From: JANNNF01 sp040385825
Lineage (GTDB): Bacteria; Pseudomonadota; Alphaproteobacteria; Rhodobacterales; Rhodobacteraceae
Assembly (NCBI GenBank): GCA_040385825.1
Contig: JAZKGQ010000018.1
Span: 75,546 to 139,545 of the forward strand
Reading direction: 5' to 3'
DNA length: 64,000 bases
Numbering within the stretch: position 1 is the first letter of the stretch; every line of letters starts with the position of its first letter. The notes below the pieces were generated by a model. It saw nothing but the letters and a program-made list of their open reading frames with translations. It was not told the DNA's origin and did no database searches. Shown here one piece after another: positions 1 through 8,000 of this stretch. The translations under genes were made by a program, and so were the position numbers.

Positions 1-2
1 CG

Positions 3-368
3 GTGAATATCCTGTCGATGGTGGTGCATTGCGGGCAGTCGTTTCTTGCGCCCTATGCGGCATCCAAGGCGGCGCTGGCGAACATCACCAAGAATGCGGC
101 ACAGGCTTTGCGCGGCCACCGGATCCGGGTAAACGGCATCAACTGCGGCTGGATGGACACGCCGGGCGAAGATGAGACGCAGCGCAGGTATCACGGCGCG
201 CAGGACGGATGGCTGCAAGCGGCCGAGGCTGCGCAGCCCATGGGAATGCTGGTCAAACCGGGCCATGTGGCCGGGTTGGTCAGCTATATGCTATCGCCGG
301 ACTCGGGCGTGATGACCGGGGCTTTGGTGAATTTTGATCAGAATGTGGCCGGGGCCTACCCGGAGTAA
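3..368 (+). CDS. Short-chain dehydrogenase/reductase, C-terminal part (5' end outside window)
   Basis: This is the C-terminal ~120 residues of an NAD(P)-dependent SDR oxidoreductase. The frame is open from the window edge, so the true start and the Rossmann glycine motif lie upstream. The visible part carries the SDR active-site signature YAASK (Tyr and Lys near residues 18-22), followed by the usual NITKNAAQAL helix and the RVNGINCGWMDTP loop. The gene ends 9 bp before iolG, so the two are probably one operon. SDR genes of this kind often sit beside iolG in inositol or sugar-alcohol catabolism clusters. That link is inference; the substrate cannot be read from the fragment. Confidence 0.85.
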   Translation: MNILSMVVHCGQSFLAPYAASKAALANITKNAAQALRGHRIRVNGINCGWMDTPGEDETQRRYHGAQDGWLQAAEAAQPMGMLVKPGHVAGLVSYMLSPDSGVMTGALVNFDQNVAGAYPE

Positions 369-377
369 GGAGACGAC

Positions 378-1382
378 ATGACACTACGTTTTGGCCTTCT
401 GGGCGCAGGGCGGATCGGCAAGGTCCATGCAAAGGCGATCAGCGCCGATGCGAATGCAACACTGGTGGCGGTGGCCGATGCTATGGCACCGGCAGCAGAG
501 GCGATTGCCGCACAATACGGGGCCGAGGTGCGCAGCATCGAGGCGATCCTTGCCGCCAAAGACATCGACGCGGTGGTGATCTGCACCCCCACCGACACCC
601 ACGCCGACCTGATCGAGGCGTTCGCGAAGGCCGGCAAGGCGATCTTCTGCGAAAAGCCCATCGATCTGAACCTTGACCGGGTGAAAGCCTGCCTCAAGGT
701 GGTGCGCGACACCAAGGCCGTGCTGATGGTTGGCTTCAACCGCCGGTTTGACCCGCATTTCGCCGCCGTGCGCGCCGAGATCGACAAGGGCACCCTGGGG
801 GCTGTGGAGATGGTCACCATCACCTCGCGCGATCCGGGCGCGCCGCCGCTGGACTACATCGGGCGGTCGGGCGGCATCTTCCGCGACATGACGATCCATG
901 ACTTCGACATGGCGCGCTTCCTGCTGGGCGAGGAAGTCAGCGAAGTGTCGGCCATGGCCGCCGTGCTGACCGACCCTGCCATCGGCAAGGCAGGGGATTA
1001 CGACAGCGTTCAGGTGCTGCTGAAAACCGCCAGCGGCAAGCAGTGCATGATTTCCAACTCGCGCCGGGCGACCTATGGCTATGACCAGCGCATCGAGGTG
1101 CATGGCGCGCTTGGCGCAGCCACAGCCGAAAACCAGCGCCCGGTGATGATCGAGGTCGCCACCGCCGCAGGCTATACCAAGCCGCCGCTGCATGATTTCT
1201 TCATGACGCGCTATACCGAAGCCTATGCCGCCGAAATCGCCACCTTCATCGCGGCGATCCAGGGCAAGGCCCCGGCCTCGCCCTCGGGTGAAGACGGGCT
1301 GGCGGCGCTGGCGCTGTCGGAAGCAGCCTTGAAATCGGTTGCGGAAAAGCGCACGGTTAGCATGAGCGAGATCGCAGGTTAA
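378..1382 (+). CDS. iolG: Inositol 2-dehydrogenase (Gfo/Idh/MocA family)
   Basis: A 334-residue Gfo/Idh/MocA oxidoreductase, full length for IolG, which oxidises myo-inositol to scyllo-inosose with NAD+. The N-terminal Rossmann fold shows GAGRIG at residues 9-14. EKP at 92-94 is the conserved family motif. RDMTIHDFDMARF around 169-181 holds the catalytic Asp and His of inositol dehydrogenases. The ATG at 378 is preceded by an AAGGAGA ribosome-binding site at the right distance, which fixes the start. It follows the SDR gene by 9 bp. IolG is the best fit from the CEKPIDLNL and VGFNRRFDP motifs, but a related polyol dehydrogenase cannot be excluded. Confidence 0.82.
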   Translation: MTLRFGLLGAGRIGKVHAKAISADANATLVAVADAMAPAAEAIAAQYGAEVRSIEAILAAKDIDAVVICTPTDTHADLIEAFAKAGKAIFCEKPIDLNLDRVKACLKVVRDTKAVLMVGFNRRFDPHFAAVRAEIDKGTLGAVEMVTITSRDPGAPPLDYIGRSGGIFRDMTIHDFDMARFLLGEEVSEVSAMAAVLTDPAIGKAGDYDSVQVLLKTASGKQCMISNSRRATYGYDQRIEVHGALGAATAENQRPVMIEVATAAGYTKPPLHDFFMTRYTEAYAAEIATFIAAIQGKAPASPSGEDGLAALALSEAALKSVAEKRTVSMSEIAG

Positions 1383-1501
1383 TCAACCGGAGGGTGTATC
1401 TCCCGCACCCGACTTCCGGAACTCTTGCTGCGCAGCATGGGGGCATCCCGCTGCGCAGCATTTTTTTTGATGCGATGTATGAGGCGGATGTCGGGGGGGC
1501 C

Positions 1502-1525
1502 GGATGGGCAGATTGCCCATCCTAC
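1502..1525. repeat. GGATGGGC palindromic repeat, copy 1
   Basis: Arms GGATGGGCA (1502-1510) and TGCCCATCC (1514-1522) with a 3-nt loop, followed by TAC. The same palindrome plus CCTAC occurs near 4425, 19073 and 40446. It lies between iolG and the arginase-family gene, inside a long upstream reading frame that is probably not translated. Confidence 0.8.
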
Positions 1526-1589
1526 GGGGTTGCACCGGGCAGGGGCTTTCCGCATGGTCAGGCAAACCGACCAGACCGCGATGGACGCC

Positions 1590-2456
1590 ATGACTCCGAC
1601 CAAGACGATCCGCCTGCTGATGCCGCAATGGCAGGGCGGCAATCAGCCCGACTATGGCTTGGGCGCGCAGTTGCTGGCCTGGCTTGCGCCCGACAGCGAT
1701 GACCCGCTGATCGAAGTGCCCATCGACCCGCCCGGCCCTCTGCCGCTGGTGCTGGAGGATGGCATCGCGGGCCGCGCCGTGCTGCTGCGCCAGATGCGGG
1801 CGGCGCGCGCGATCATAGACGCACTGGCCCCCGACCGGATCGTGGTGTTCGGCGGCGATTGTCTGGTCGATCAGGCCCCCTTCGCCTATCTGAGCCAGAA
1901 ATACGGGCCGTCCTTCGGCGTTCTGTGGATCGACGCCCACCCCGATGTGGCCACCCCTGCCGACCGCCCGCATGGGCACACCATGGTTCTGGGCAGTCTG
2001 CTGGGCCAGGGCGACGCAGAATTTGCCGCCGAGGTGGCGGTTCCGGTGGCGGCGGACCGGGTGATGCTGGCGGGCCTCGGGCGGCTGTCGGCGCAAGAGG
2101 CCGCCTTCATCGCCCGGCATGGCATCCGGCAGGCAAGCCCCGCCGAGCTGGCCCTTGGCACCGCCCCGGTGCGGGACTGGATCGCTGACGCCGGCATCCG
2201 GCATCTGGCCATTCACCTTGATCTGGATGTGCTGGACCCGGCGGTGTTCCGGGCCACCGGGTTTGCGAGGCCGCAGGTCGATGCCACTGGTCTGCGCTGC
2301 GGGGCGATGGGCTTTGCCGAACTGGTCGCGCTGATTGCCGATGTGTCGCAGGCGACCACGGTTGTCGGGCTGGGCATCACCGAACATCTGCCGTGGGAGG
2401 CGATCAACCTGAAGGCCATGCTGCGGCAGTTTCCCATCCTGACCGGCGAGGCGTGA
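1590..2456 (+). CDS. Arginase/agmatinase-family protein with GGDC at the first metal site
   Basis: A 288-residue ureohydrolase-fold protein. Family members hydrolyse guanidino compounds (arginine, agmatine, formiminoglutamate) with a binuclear Mn centre. The metal-binding motifs are recognisable: GGDC (88-91), DAHPD (115-119) and DLDVLDP (211-217), followed by GITEH near the C-terminus. In classical arginases the first motif is GGDH; here the His ligand is replaced by Cys, so metal binding or substrate may differ. An ATG at 1581 (in frame, three codons upstream) is an alternative start. The frame stays open back to 1425, but that stretch contains the GGATGGGC repeat and reads as non-coding. 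The neighbour is argE, so a role in arginine or ornithine metabolism is possible but unproven. Confidence 0.75.
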   Translation: MTPTKTIRLLMPQWQGGNQPDYGLGAQLLAWLAPDSDDPLIEVPIDPPGPLPLVLEDGIAGRAVLLRQMRAARAIIDALAPDRIVVFGGDCLVDQAPFAYLSQKYGPSFGVLWIDAHPDVATPADRPHGHTMVLGSLLGQGDAEFAAEVAVPVAADRVMLAGLGRLSAQEAAFIARHGIRQASPAELALGTAPVRDWIADAGIRHLAIHLDLDVLDPAVFRATGFARPQVDATGLRCGAMGFAELVALIADVSQATTVVGLGITEHLPWEAINLKAMLRQFPILTGEA

Positions 2457-2576
2457 CCCCCGACAGCCTTCGGCAGGTGGATTTGCCGCAGCCTGCGCAA
2501 AGAGTGCCGCAGGGGCCTTTGCCTTCTGCGGGCTTTGCGGTTAGCTGACCCGGATCAAGGGTTTTGGGGGCAGGAC

Positions 2577-3731
2577 ATGCGCGCGATACTGGACCGGCTG
2601 ATGGCGTTCGATACGGTCAGTGCCAAGCCCAACATGGCGCTGATGCACTATGTGCAGGCGGTGTTGGGCGAGGCGGGGATAACCTCGACCCTGATCCCCG
2701 ATGCCACCGGCGGCAAGGCCAATCTTTACGCGACGGTGGGGCCTGCGGGCATCGGCGGGGTGATGCTGTCGGGCCATACCGATGTGGTCCCGGTCGACGG
2801 GCAGGTCTGGACGGTGCCGCCCTTTGCGCTGACCGAACGCGACGGGCGGCTTTACGGGCGGGGCGCGGCGGACATGAAGGGTTTTGTCGCCTGCGCCATC
2901 GCCGCGATGGTGGCGGCTGCACGGCGGCCGCTGCGGGTGCCGCTGCATCTGGCGCTGTCTTATGACGAGGAGGTGGGCTGCATGGGCGTGCCCTCGCTGA
3001 TCGACATGCTGGCCGCAGCCCCGCTGCGCCCCGCCATGTGCATCGTGGGGGAACCCACCGGCATGCAGGTGGCCACCGGCCACAAGGGCAAGGTCGCGCT
3101 GCGCGCCACCTGCACCGGGCGCGAGGGGCATTCGGCACTGGCCCCGATGGCGCTGAACGCGCTGCATCTGGCGGCGGATTTCGTCAATGCGGTCAGGGCC
3201 TTGCAAGCGCGGGTGGCGGCTACCGGCCTGCGGGACGGCGATTATGACGTGCCCTATACCACGATCCATGTCGGCAAGCTGAACGGCGGGGTGCAGGTCA
3301 ACATCGTGCCGAACTCTGCGGTGGTGGATTTCGAGATACGCTCGCTGGCGGGCGATGATCCGGCGCTGTTGATCGCCGAATTGCAGGCGATGGCCGAGGC
3401 GATCGTGGCCCCGCTGCGGGCCGAGTTTCCCGAGGCCGGGATCCGCATTGACCGGCTGTGGGACTATCCGGGTCTGGGCACGCCGTCGGATGCGGGGGTG
3501 GTGAATTTCGTGAAATCGCTGACCGGGGCGAATGGCACCATCAAGGTGGCTTTCGGCACCGAAGGCGGGCTGTTCGATGCCAGGCTTGGCATTCCCACCG
3601 TGATCTGCGGGCCGGGGTCGATGGCGCAGGGGCACAAGCCCGACGAGTTTGTCAGCGTAGAACAGATGGCGCGCTGCGAGGCGATGCTGGCAGAACTGCT
3701 GGTGCGGCTGGAGGCAGGGGCGGTCGGGTAA
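2577..3731 (+). CDS. argE: Acetylornithine deacetylase (M20 metallopeptidase family)
   Basis: A 384-residue M20 family amidohydrolase. ArgE removes the acetyl group from N-acetylornithine in arginine biosynthesis using a di-zinc centre. The sequence has SGHTDVVPVDG (first zinc His/Asp), GRGAADMKGFVA (bridging Asp), DEEVGCMG (catalytic Glu pair) and VGEPTGM. The dimerisation domain starts with the GREGHSALAP motif, and the C-terminal zinc His is in the QGHKPDEF motif. The ATG at 2577 follows a GGGGGCAGG ribosome-binding site; 14 upstream in-frame residues look non-conserved. The next gene is convergent, 12 bp away. The succinyl-diaminopimelate desuccinylase DapE is related, but motif spacing and length favour ArgE. 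Confidence 0.85.
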   Translation: MRAILDRLMAFDTVSAKPNMALMHYVQAVLGEAGITSTLIPDATGGKANLYATVGPAGIGGVMLSGHTDVVPVDGQVWTVPPFALTERDGRLYGRGAADMKGFVACAIAAMVAAARRPLRVPLHLALSYDEEVGCMGVPSLIDMLAAAPLRPAMCIVGEPTGMQVATGHKGKVALRATCTGREGHSALAPMALNALHLAADFVNAVRALQARVAATGLRDGDYDVPYTTIHVGKLNGGVQVNIVPNSAVVDFEIRSLAGDDPALLIAELQAMAEAIVAPLRAEFPEAGIRIDRLWDYPGLGTPSDAGVVNFVKSLTGANGTIKVAFGTEGGLFDARLGIPTVICGPGSMAQGHKPDEFVSVEQMARCEAMLAELLVRLEAGAVG

Positions 3732-3743
3732 AGCCGGCCCTTC

Positions 3744-4343
3744 CTACGACCCCAGAACGCGCAGCTTGCGGGCCGCGTCCTTGCCGATGCGGTAATGCCC
3801 GGTGATGGGATAGGCGAACAGGATGTCTTCCTCGCGCGCGCCGGGCCCCATGTTGTGCAGGATCAGCGGGGTGCCGTCCGCCGACCGGGCTTGTGACACC
3901 ATGCCCATATGCGGCAGATTGCCGGGCAGCGCCCAGGTCACCAGATCGCCGGGCAGATAGGGGGTGGGGTCTGCGGTCAGCGGCAGGCCTGCGCCGACAT
4001 GGGTCAGCAGGGTAGCAATGTTGGGCACCCGGCGGTGGTCGATGTTGCGGTCAGGCTTCGTCAGGCCCCACAGGGGCGGGTAGGCGGCGAAATCGGCGGT
4101 CATGTCGCGGTTGACGGCCAGTTGCAGGTCGATCCCGTAGGCGTCGCGCAGGGCGCGGATCACCAGATCGGTGCAGACCCCCCGGTCCAGCGGCACATCG
4201 CCGCCGGGAAAGTCGAGCCCGACATAGGCCGGGTCGTAGGTCGTGGTCACCCCGATCTGGTCCTGTGCGGCCTGCGCCAGCCGCGAGGGCGCAATCGCCG
4301 CGGCAGGGGTGGCAAACAGGCACAGGATCAAGGCGACACGCAT
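3744..4343 (-). CDS. Secreted DUF1287 protein
   Basis: A 199-residue exported protein. It starts with a typical signal peptide (MRVALILCLFATPAAA, cleavage after AIA or AAA). The mature part matches DUF1287, an uncharacterised family (E. coli YijF) with an NlpC/P60-like arrangement. Cys57 lies in GVCTDLVIRAL and His145 in NLPHMGMV, with a further conserved HNMGPG. These would be the candidate catalytic pair if the protein is an amidase, which is inference. An ATG six codons upstream (4361) is possible. The gene converges on argE with a 12-bp gap. Confidence 0.8.
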   Translation of the reverse strand: MRVALILCLFATPAAAIAPSRLAQAAQDQIGVTTTYDPAYVGLDFPGGDVPLDRGVCTDLVIRALRDAYGIDLQLAVNRDMTADFAAYPPLWGLTKPDRNIDHRRVPNIATLLTHVGAGLPLTADPTPYLPGDLVTWALPGNLPHMGMVSQARSADGTPLILHNMGPGAREEDILFAYPITGHYRIGKDAARKLRVLGS

Positions 4344-4424
4344 GGGAAAATCCTGCCGCATTTCCCGTGATTTGGCGAGAGGGATTGGCGGTTGAAAATA
4401 AGGCGCTGGCAGGTTCTTGCCACA

Positions 4425-4469
4425 GGATGGGCGAACCCTGCGCTGTCGCGCAGGAACCGCCCATCCTAC
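4425..4469. repeat. GGATGGGC palindromic repeat, copy 2 (long-loop form)
   Basis: Outer arms GGATGGGCG (4425-4433) and CGCCCATCC (4458-4466), followed by TAC. Between them is a second stem, CCTGCG/CGCAGG, so the whole element can fold as one extended hairpin. It lies in the divergent spacer between the DUF1287 gene and selU. Confidence 0.75.
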
Positions 4470-4504
4470 TGGTTCCTTGCGCAGGGCTGCGCTACAAGGC
4501 GGGC

Positions 4505-5551
4505 ATGGCGATTACCCTGACCTCCCTGACCGATCTTGCGGCGCATGGCTTTGATGACATCATCGACGCCCGTGCCCCTGCCGAATATGCCGAGGACCAT
4601 CTGCCCGGCGCCATCAGCCTGCCGGTGCTGGACGATGCCGAACGGGCAGAGGTCGGCACCATCTACAAGCAGGTGAACCCCTTCACCGCCCGCAAGCTGG
4701 GCGCGGCGCTGGTGGCGCAGAACGCGGCGCGGCATCTGCTGGGGCCGCTGGCGGGCAAGCCGGGCGGGTGGCGGCCCCTGGTCTATTGCTGGCGCGGCGG
4801 GCAGCGGTCGGGGTCGTTTGCGATGATCCTGAGCCAGATCGGCTGGCGGGTGGAAACCATCGCGGGCGGCTACAAGGCCTGGCGCGGGCTGGTGGTCAAG
4901 GCGCTGTATGACACGCCTTTTCCCGCCCGTGTGGTGGTGCTGGACGGCAATACCGGGTCGGCCAAGACCGATGTCCTGAACCGCCTGCCCGCGCGCGGCG
5001 TGCAGGTGATCGATCTGGAAGGGCTGGCCCGCCACCGCGGGTCGCTGTTCGGGTCGATGGGCGCGCAGCCGGCGCAAAAGGCCTTCGACTGTGCGCTGGC
5101 CATGGCCGTGTCGCGGCTGGACCCGTCTCGGCCCGTGGTGATCGAGGCCGAAAGTTCAAAGGTCGGCGAATGCCGCCTGCCGCCCGAGATATGGAAGGCG
5201 ATGGTCGCGGCCCCCCGCATTGCCATTGCCGCCCCGCGCGCGGCGCGGGCGCAATACCTTGTGCGGGCCTACGGCGATCTGGTCGCCGATGGCACCCGGC
5301 TGGCGCAGGTGGTGGGCCAGTTGCGCCATGCCCACGCCGCCTGCCAGATTGCCGACTGGCAGGCCATGGCGGCGGGCGGGGCCTTTGTCGATCTGGCCGA
5401 TGGGCTGATGGCGGCGCATTACGACCCGCGCTATGAAAAGCACCGCGCCCGGATGGGCGGGGCGGTGCGCGAGCTGGGGGCCGAGGGCTTGACCGAGGCC
5501 GATCTGGACGCGCTGGCAGACCGGGTGGCGGCAGAGGTTCTGGGCGGCTGA
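4505..5551 (+). CDS. selU: tRNA 2-selenouridine synthase
   Basis: A 348-residue protein that replaces sulfur by selenium in 2-thiouridine at the wobble position of Lys, Glu and Gln tRNAs, using selenophosphate. The N-terminal rhodanese domain holds the active-site Cys95 in the motif YCWRGGQRSG. A C-terminal P-loop domain has GNTGSAKT at residues 148-155. The ATG at 4505 begins MAITLTSLTDL; a longer in-frame extension upstream runs through the repeat and the neighbouring divergent gene and is rejected. The partner enzyme SelD is encoded next door on the opposite strand (convergent, 62 bp apart), which supports the assignment. Also named mnmH or ybbB. Confidence 0.92.
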   Translation: MAITLTSLTDLAAHGFDDIIDARAPAEYAEDHLPGAISLPVLDDAERAEVGTIYKQVNPFTARKLGAALVAQNAARHLLGPLAGKPGGWRPLVYCWRGGQRSGSFAMILSQIGWRVETIAGGYKAWRGLVVKALYDTPFPARVVVLDGNTGSAKTDVLNRLPARGVQVIDLEGLARHRGSLFGSMGAQPAQKAFDCALAMAVSRLDPSRPVVIEAESSKVGECRLPPEIWKAMVAAPRIAIAAPRAARAQYLVRAYGDLVADGTRLAQVVGQLRHAHAACQIADWQAMAAGGAFVDLADGLMAAHYDPRYEKHRARMGGAVRELGAEGLTEADLDALADRVAAEVLGG

Positions 5552-5572
5552 GGTTTGCGCGGGATGCTGGTT

Positions 5573-5608
5573 GGGGAGCCTCCGGCGGGGATATTTGGAA
5601 ACAGATGA
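5573..5608. repeat. Gene-end GGGATATTT element, copy 1
   Basis: The stretch runs GGGGAGCCTCCGGCGGGGATA then TTTGGAAACAGATGATG. The core CCGGCGGGGATATTT followed by ACAGATGA recurs in variant form at 26474-26493, 52772-52794 and 56882-56905, each time at or near a gene end. It lies between the convergent selU and selD genes. Confidence 0.65.
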
Positions 5609-5613
5609 TGCGG

Positions 5614-7815
5614 TCAGGTCAGGGTCAGGTGGGCCGGGCCTGCGCCGACCTGGCCGATGATGGCGGCGGTTTCGCCTGCCGCGCGCAGGGCCGCCAGCAG
5701 GGTTTCGGCCTGATCGGCGGGCACCGACGCCAGCAATCCGCCTGCGGTTTGCGGGTCATAGAGCAGCGGGGCGTCCGGGCCGGTCATCCGCCAGTCGACC
5801 GCCGTGCGGTTGTCTGGGGCGAGGCTGGAGGCATGACCTGCCGCCGCGAGGTCCGCCGCCCCGGCCATCAGGGGGATCGCGGTCAGGGTCACGGTTGCGG
5901 CGGTGTTCGAGGCCTCCATCATCTCCAGCAGATGACCGGCGAGGCCGAAGCCTGTCACATCGGTCATCGCATGGGCGTGCGGCGCAAGGATCGCGGCGGC
6001 GGGGCCAAGCGGGCGTTGCATGGTGGCGATGCACCCGGCCCAGACCTCGCCCAGCATCAGGCCTGGGATGCGGGCCATCGCCATTTCTGCCGCAAGGAGG
6101 GTGCCCGATCCGATGGGTTTGGTCAGGATCAGCGCGTCGCCTGCCTGTGCGCCGGATTTGGTGATCGGGGTGGCGGCAAGACCGGTGACGGTGAAGCCGA
6201 TGGTCAGTTCGTCCCCGATGGAGGTGTGCCCCCCCACCACATCGGCCCCGGCTGCGGCAAAGACGGCGCTGGCCGCCTGCATCACCTGTGCCAGCATGTC
6301 GGCCTGCAAGGGGGCGGACAGCCGGGGCAGGGTGATCTGGGCCAGCGCCACCTGCGGCGTGGCGCCCATGGCCCAGATGTCGCCAAGCGCATGGGTGGCG
6401 GCAATCCGCGCTATCAGCCGGTGGTCGGCGGTGAAGCTGCGCAGATGGTCGGTGGTCAGCACCTGCACCCCGGCGCCCGCGCGCAGGATCGCCGCATCAT
6501 CGCCGGGGCCGGACAGAACCTCGGGGCGTTGTGGCAGCGGCAGGGCCGACAGCGCCCCCACCAGCGCCCCCGCCCCGACCTTGGCCCCGCAGCCACCGCA
6601 GAGCGGCTTGTCGCCCATCATCGCCGCCAGCCCGAGGGCGGATTGCGCAGGCAGGGCGGCGGTAGGCATGGCGGGATACTCGGCGAACTTGTCCATGAAG
6701 GCGCGGTCGATGCGGTCTTTCACCCGCCAGAGCCAGCCGCCGCCAAGCCGCAGGCCGAACTTGTCGGCCACAGCGCCCTTGCCGCCGGTCGAGATCAGCT
6801 TGAGGTAATCGCGCTGCGGTTTGTAGTGCCGCAGCGCCCCGCCCGACAGCGCGGCGCGCAGGTTGTGGTGCAGCACCGGGGCCTGCCGCACCGCAAAGAC
6901 GCCGGCCTTGGGGCGGGGGGCAAAGCCCATATGGGCGGCATCGCCCGCCGCAAAGATCGCAGAGTCCGAGGTTTGCAGGGTGGGGGTCACCGTCAGGAAG
7001 CCCTGATGCAGGTCCAGCCCGCTGTCCGCAAGCCAGCCCTGCGGCTGCGCGCCCGCGACCGACAGGGTGAAATCCGCCCCCAGAACCTCGCCCGTCGACA
7101 GCACCACCGCGTCCGGGGCCACCGAAACCGGCGTGGCTCCGGTGATCAGCCGCACCCCCATGGCCGACGCCTGCCGCAGCAGCGCCGCCCGCGCCCCGCG
7201 CCCCAGACCGGGCAGCGCCCTGTCGCCCTTGTCTACCACGGTGATCTGCGCCTTTGCCCCTGCCACGCGCAGCCGGTGCGCCGAGGCCAGCGCCAGTTCC
7301 ACCCCGCCCACCCCCGCCCCGATCACCACCACCCGCGGAAAGACCAGCCCGCGTGCCACGAATGCTGCCCATGCGCTGGCATAATGGCCCAGGGGCTTGG
7401 CCGCCACCGCATGATCCGCCATGCCGGGCACCTGCGGCAGGTCAGACCCGATGCCGATATCGACCGAGGCCACGTCATAGCGCAGCGCGCCCCCGTCCTG
7501 CAGCAGCACCAGGCCCCCCTGCCGGTCGATGCCCCCCGCCCGATCGATCCCCACAGCGCGGTCCAAGATCAGCCGCGCGCCGGCAAAGCGGGCCAGGCGG
7601 ACAAGGTCGATCATCATTTCGTCGCGGGCGTAATGCCCGGCGATATGGCCGGGCAACATGCCGGTATAGGGGGCGACAGGGCCGGGGTTGATCACCGTGA
7701 TCCGCGCGCCGGGCAACGGGTTCATCCCCCACATCCGCAGCACCAGCGCATGGGCATGGCCGCCGCCGATCAGCACCAGATCGCGGACAAGCGGCAGGGG
7801 GGGGACATGCTTCAT
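5614..7815 (-). CDS. selD: Fusion of NADH dehydrogenase-like flavoprotein and selenophosphate synthase
   Basis: A 733-residue two-domain protein. Residues 1-395 form a pyridine nucleotide-disulfide oxidoreductase: the FAD-binding GGGHAH motif at 17-22, a second Rossmann motif VIGAGVGGVELAL, and the FAD motif FAAGDAAH. Residues 400-733 form SelD, which makes selenophosphate from selenide and ATP. The catalytic Cys409 and Lys412 are in GGCGAK, followed by GDDAAI, the TTDHL motif and GGHTSIG. The active-site residue is Cys (TGC), not selenocysteine. Ordinary SelD is about 350 residues; fusions to an NDH-like flavoprotein are known in some bacteria. With selU next to it, the likely product use is tRNA selenouridine. 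No selA, selB or selC was found here. Confidence 0.92.
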   Translation of the reverse strand: MKHVPPLPLVRDLVLIGGGHAHALVLRMWGMNPLPGARITVINPGPVAPYTGMLPGHIAGHYARDEMMIDLVRLARFAGARLILDRAVGIDRAGGIDRQGGLVLLQDGGALRYDVASVDIGIGSDLPQVPGMADHAVAAKPLGHYASAWAAFVARGLVFPRVVVIGAGVGGVELALASAHRLRVAGAKAQITVVDKGDRALPGLGRGARAALLRQASAMGVRLITGATPVSVAPDAVVLSTGEVLGADFTLSVAGAQPQGWLADSGLDLHQGFLTVTPTLQTSDSAIFAAGDAAHMGFAPRPKAGVFAVRQAPVLHHNLRAALSGGALRHYKPQRDYLKLISTGGKGAVADKFGLRLGGGWLWRVKDRIDRAFMDKFAEYPAMPTAALPAQSALGLAAMMGDKPLCGGCGAKVGAGALVGALSALPLPQRPEVLSGPGDDAAILRAGAGVQVLTTDHLRSFTADHRLIARIAATHALGDIWAMGATPQVALAQITLPRLSAPLQADMLAQVMQAASAVFAAAGADVVGGHTSIGDELTIGFTVTGLAATPITKSGAQAGDALILTKPIGSGTLLAAEMAMARIPGLMLGEVWAGCIATMQRPLGPAAAILAPHAHAMTDVTGFGLAGHLLEMMEASNTAATVTLTAIPLMAGAADLAAAGHASSLAPDNRTAVDWRMTGPDAPLLYDPQTAGGLLASVPADQAETLLAALRAAGETAAIIGQVGAGPAHLTLT

Positions 7816-8000
7816 GCGAGGATCGGGCCTTTGGTTGCGGGGCGGACCCTACTTGGCCGCACCGCCAAAGGCGAGGGCTGGCAGGGCGCCCCCATGGCTG
7901 CATGCGCGGAAATCCGGCAAGGCCGGGGGGCAGGGTTGCTTGACGGCAGCCTTGGCCTTGCGTCACATCTGGCCATGGCTGTCCGTCATGGTGTGACCCG

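Noticed and set aside
6580..6591. Possible selenocysteine in SelD
   Set aside because: The catalytic codon is TGC (Cys409), not TGA; the frame contains no internal TGA.
7816..8000. Sigma-54 promoter in front of rpoN
   Set aside because: GGCAG and TTGCT occur close together but the -24/-12 spacing is wrong.
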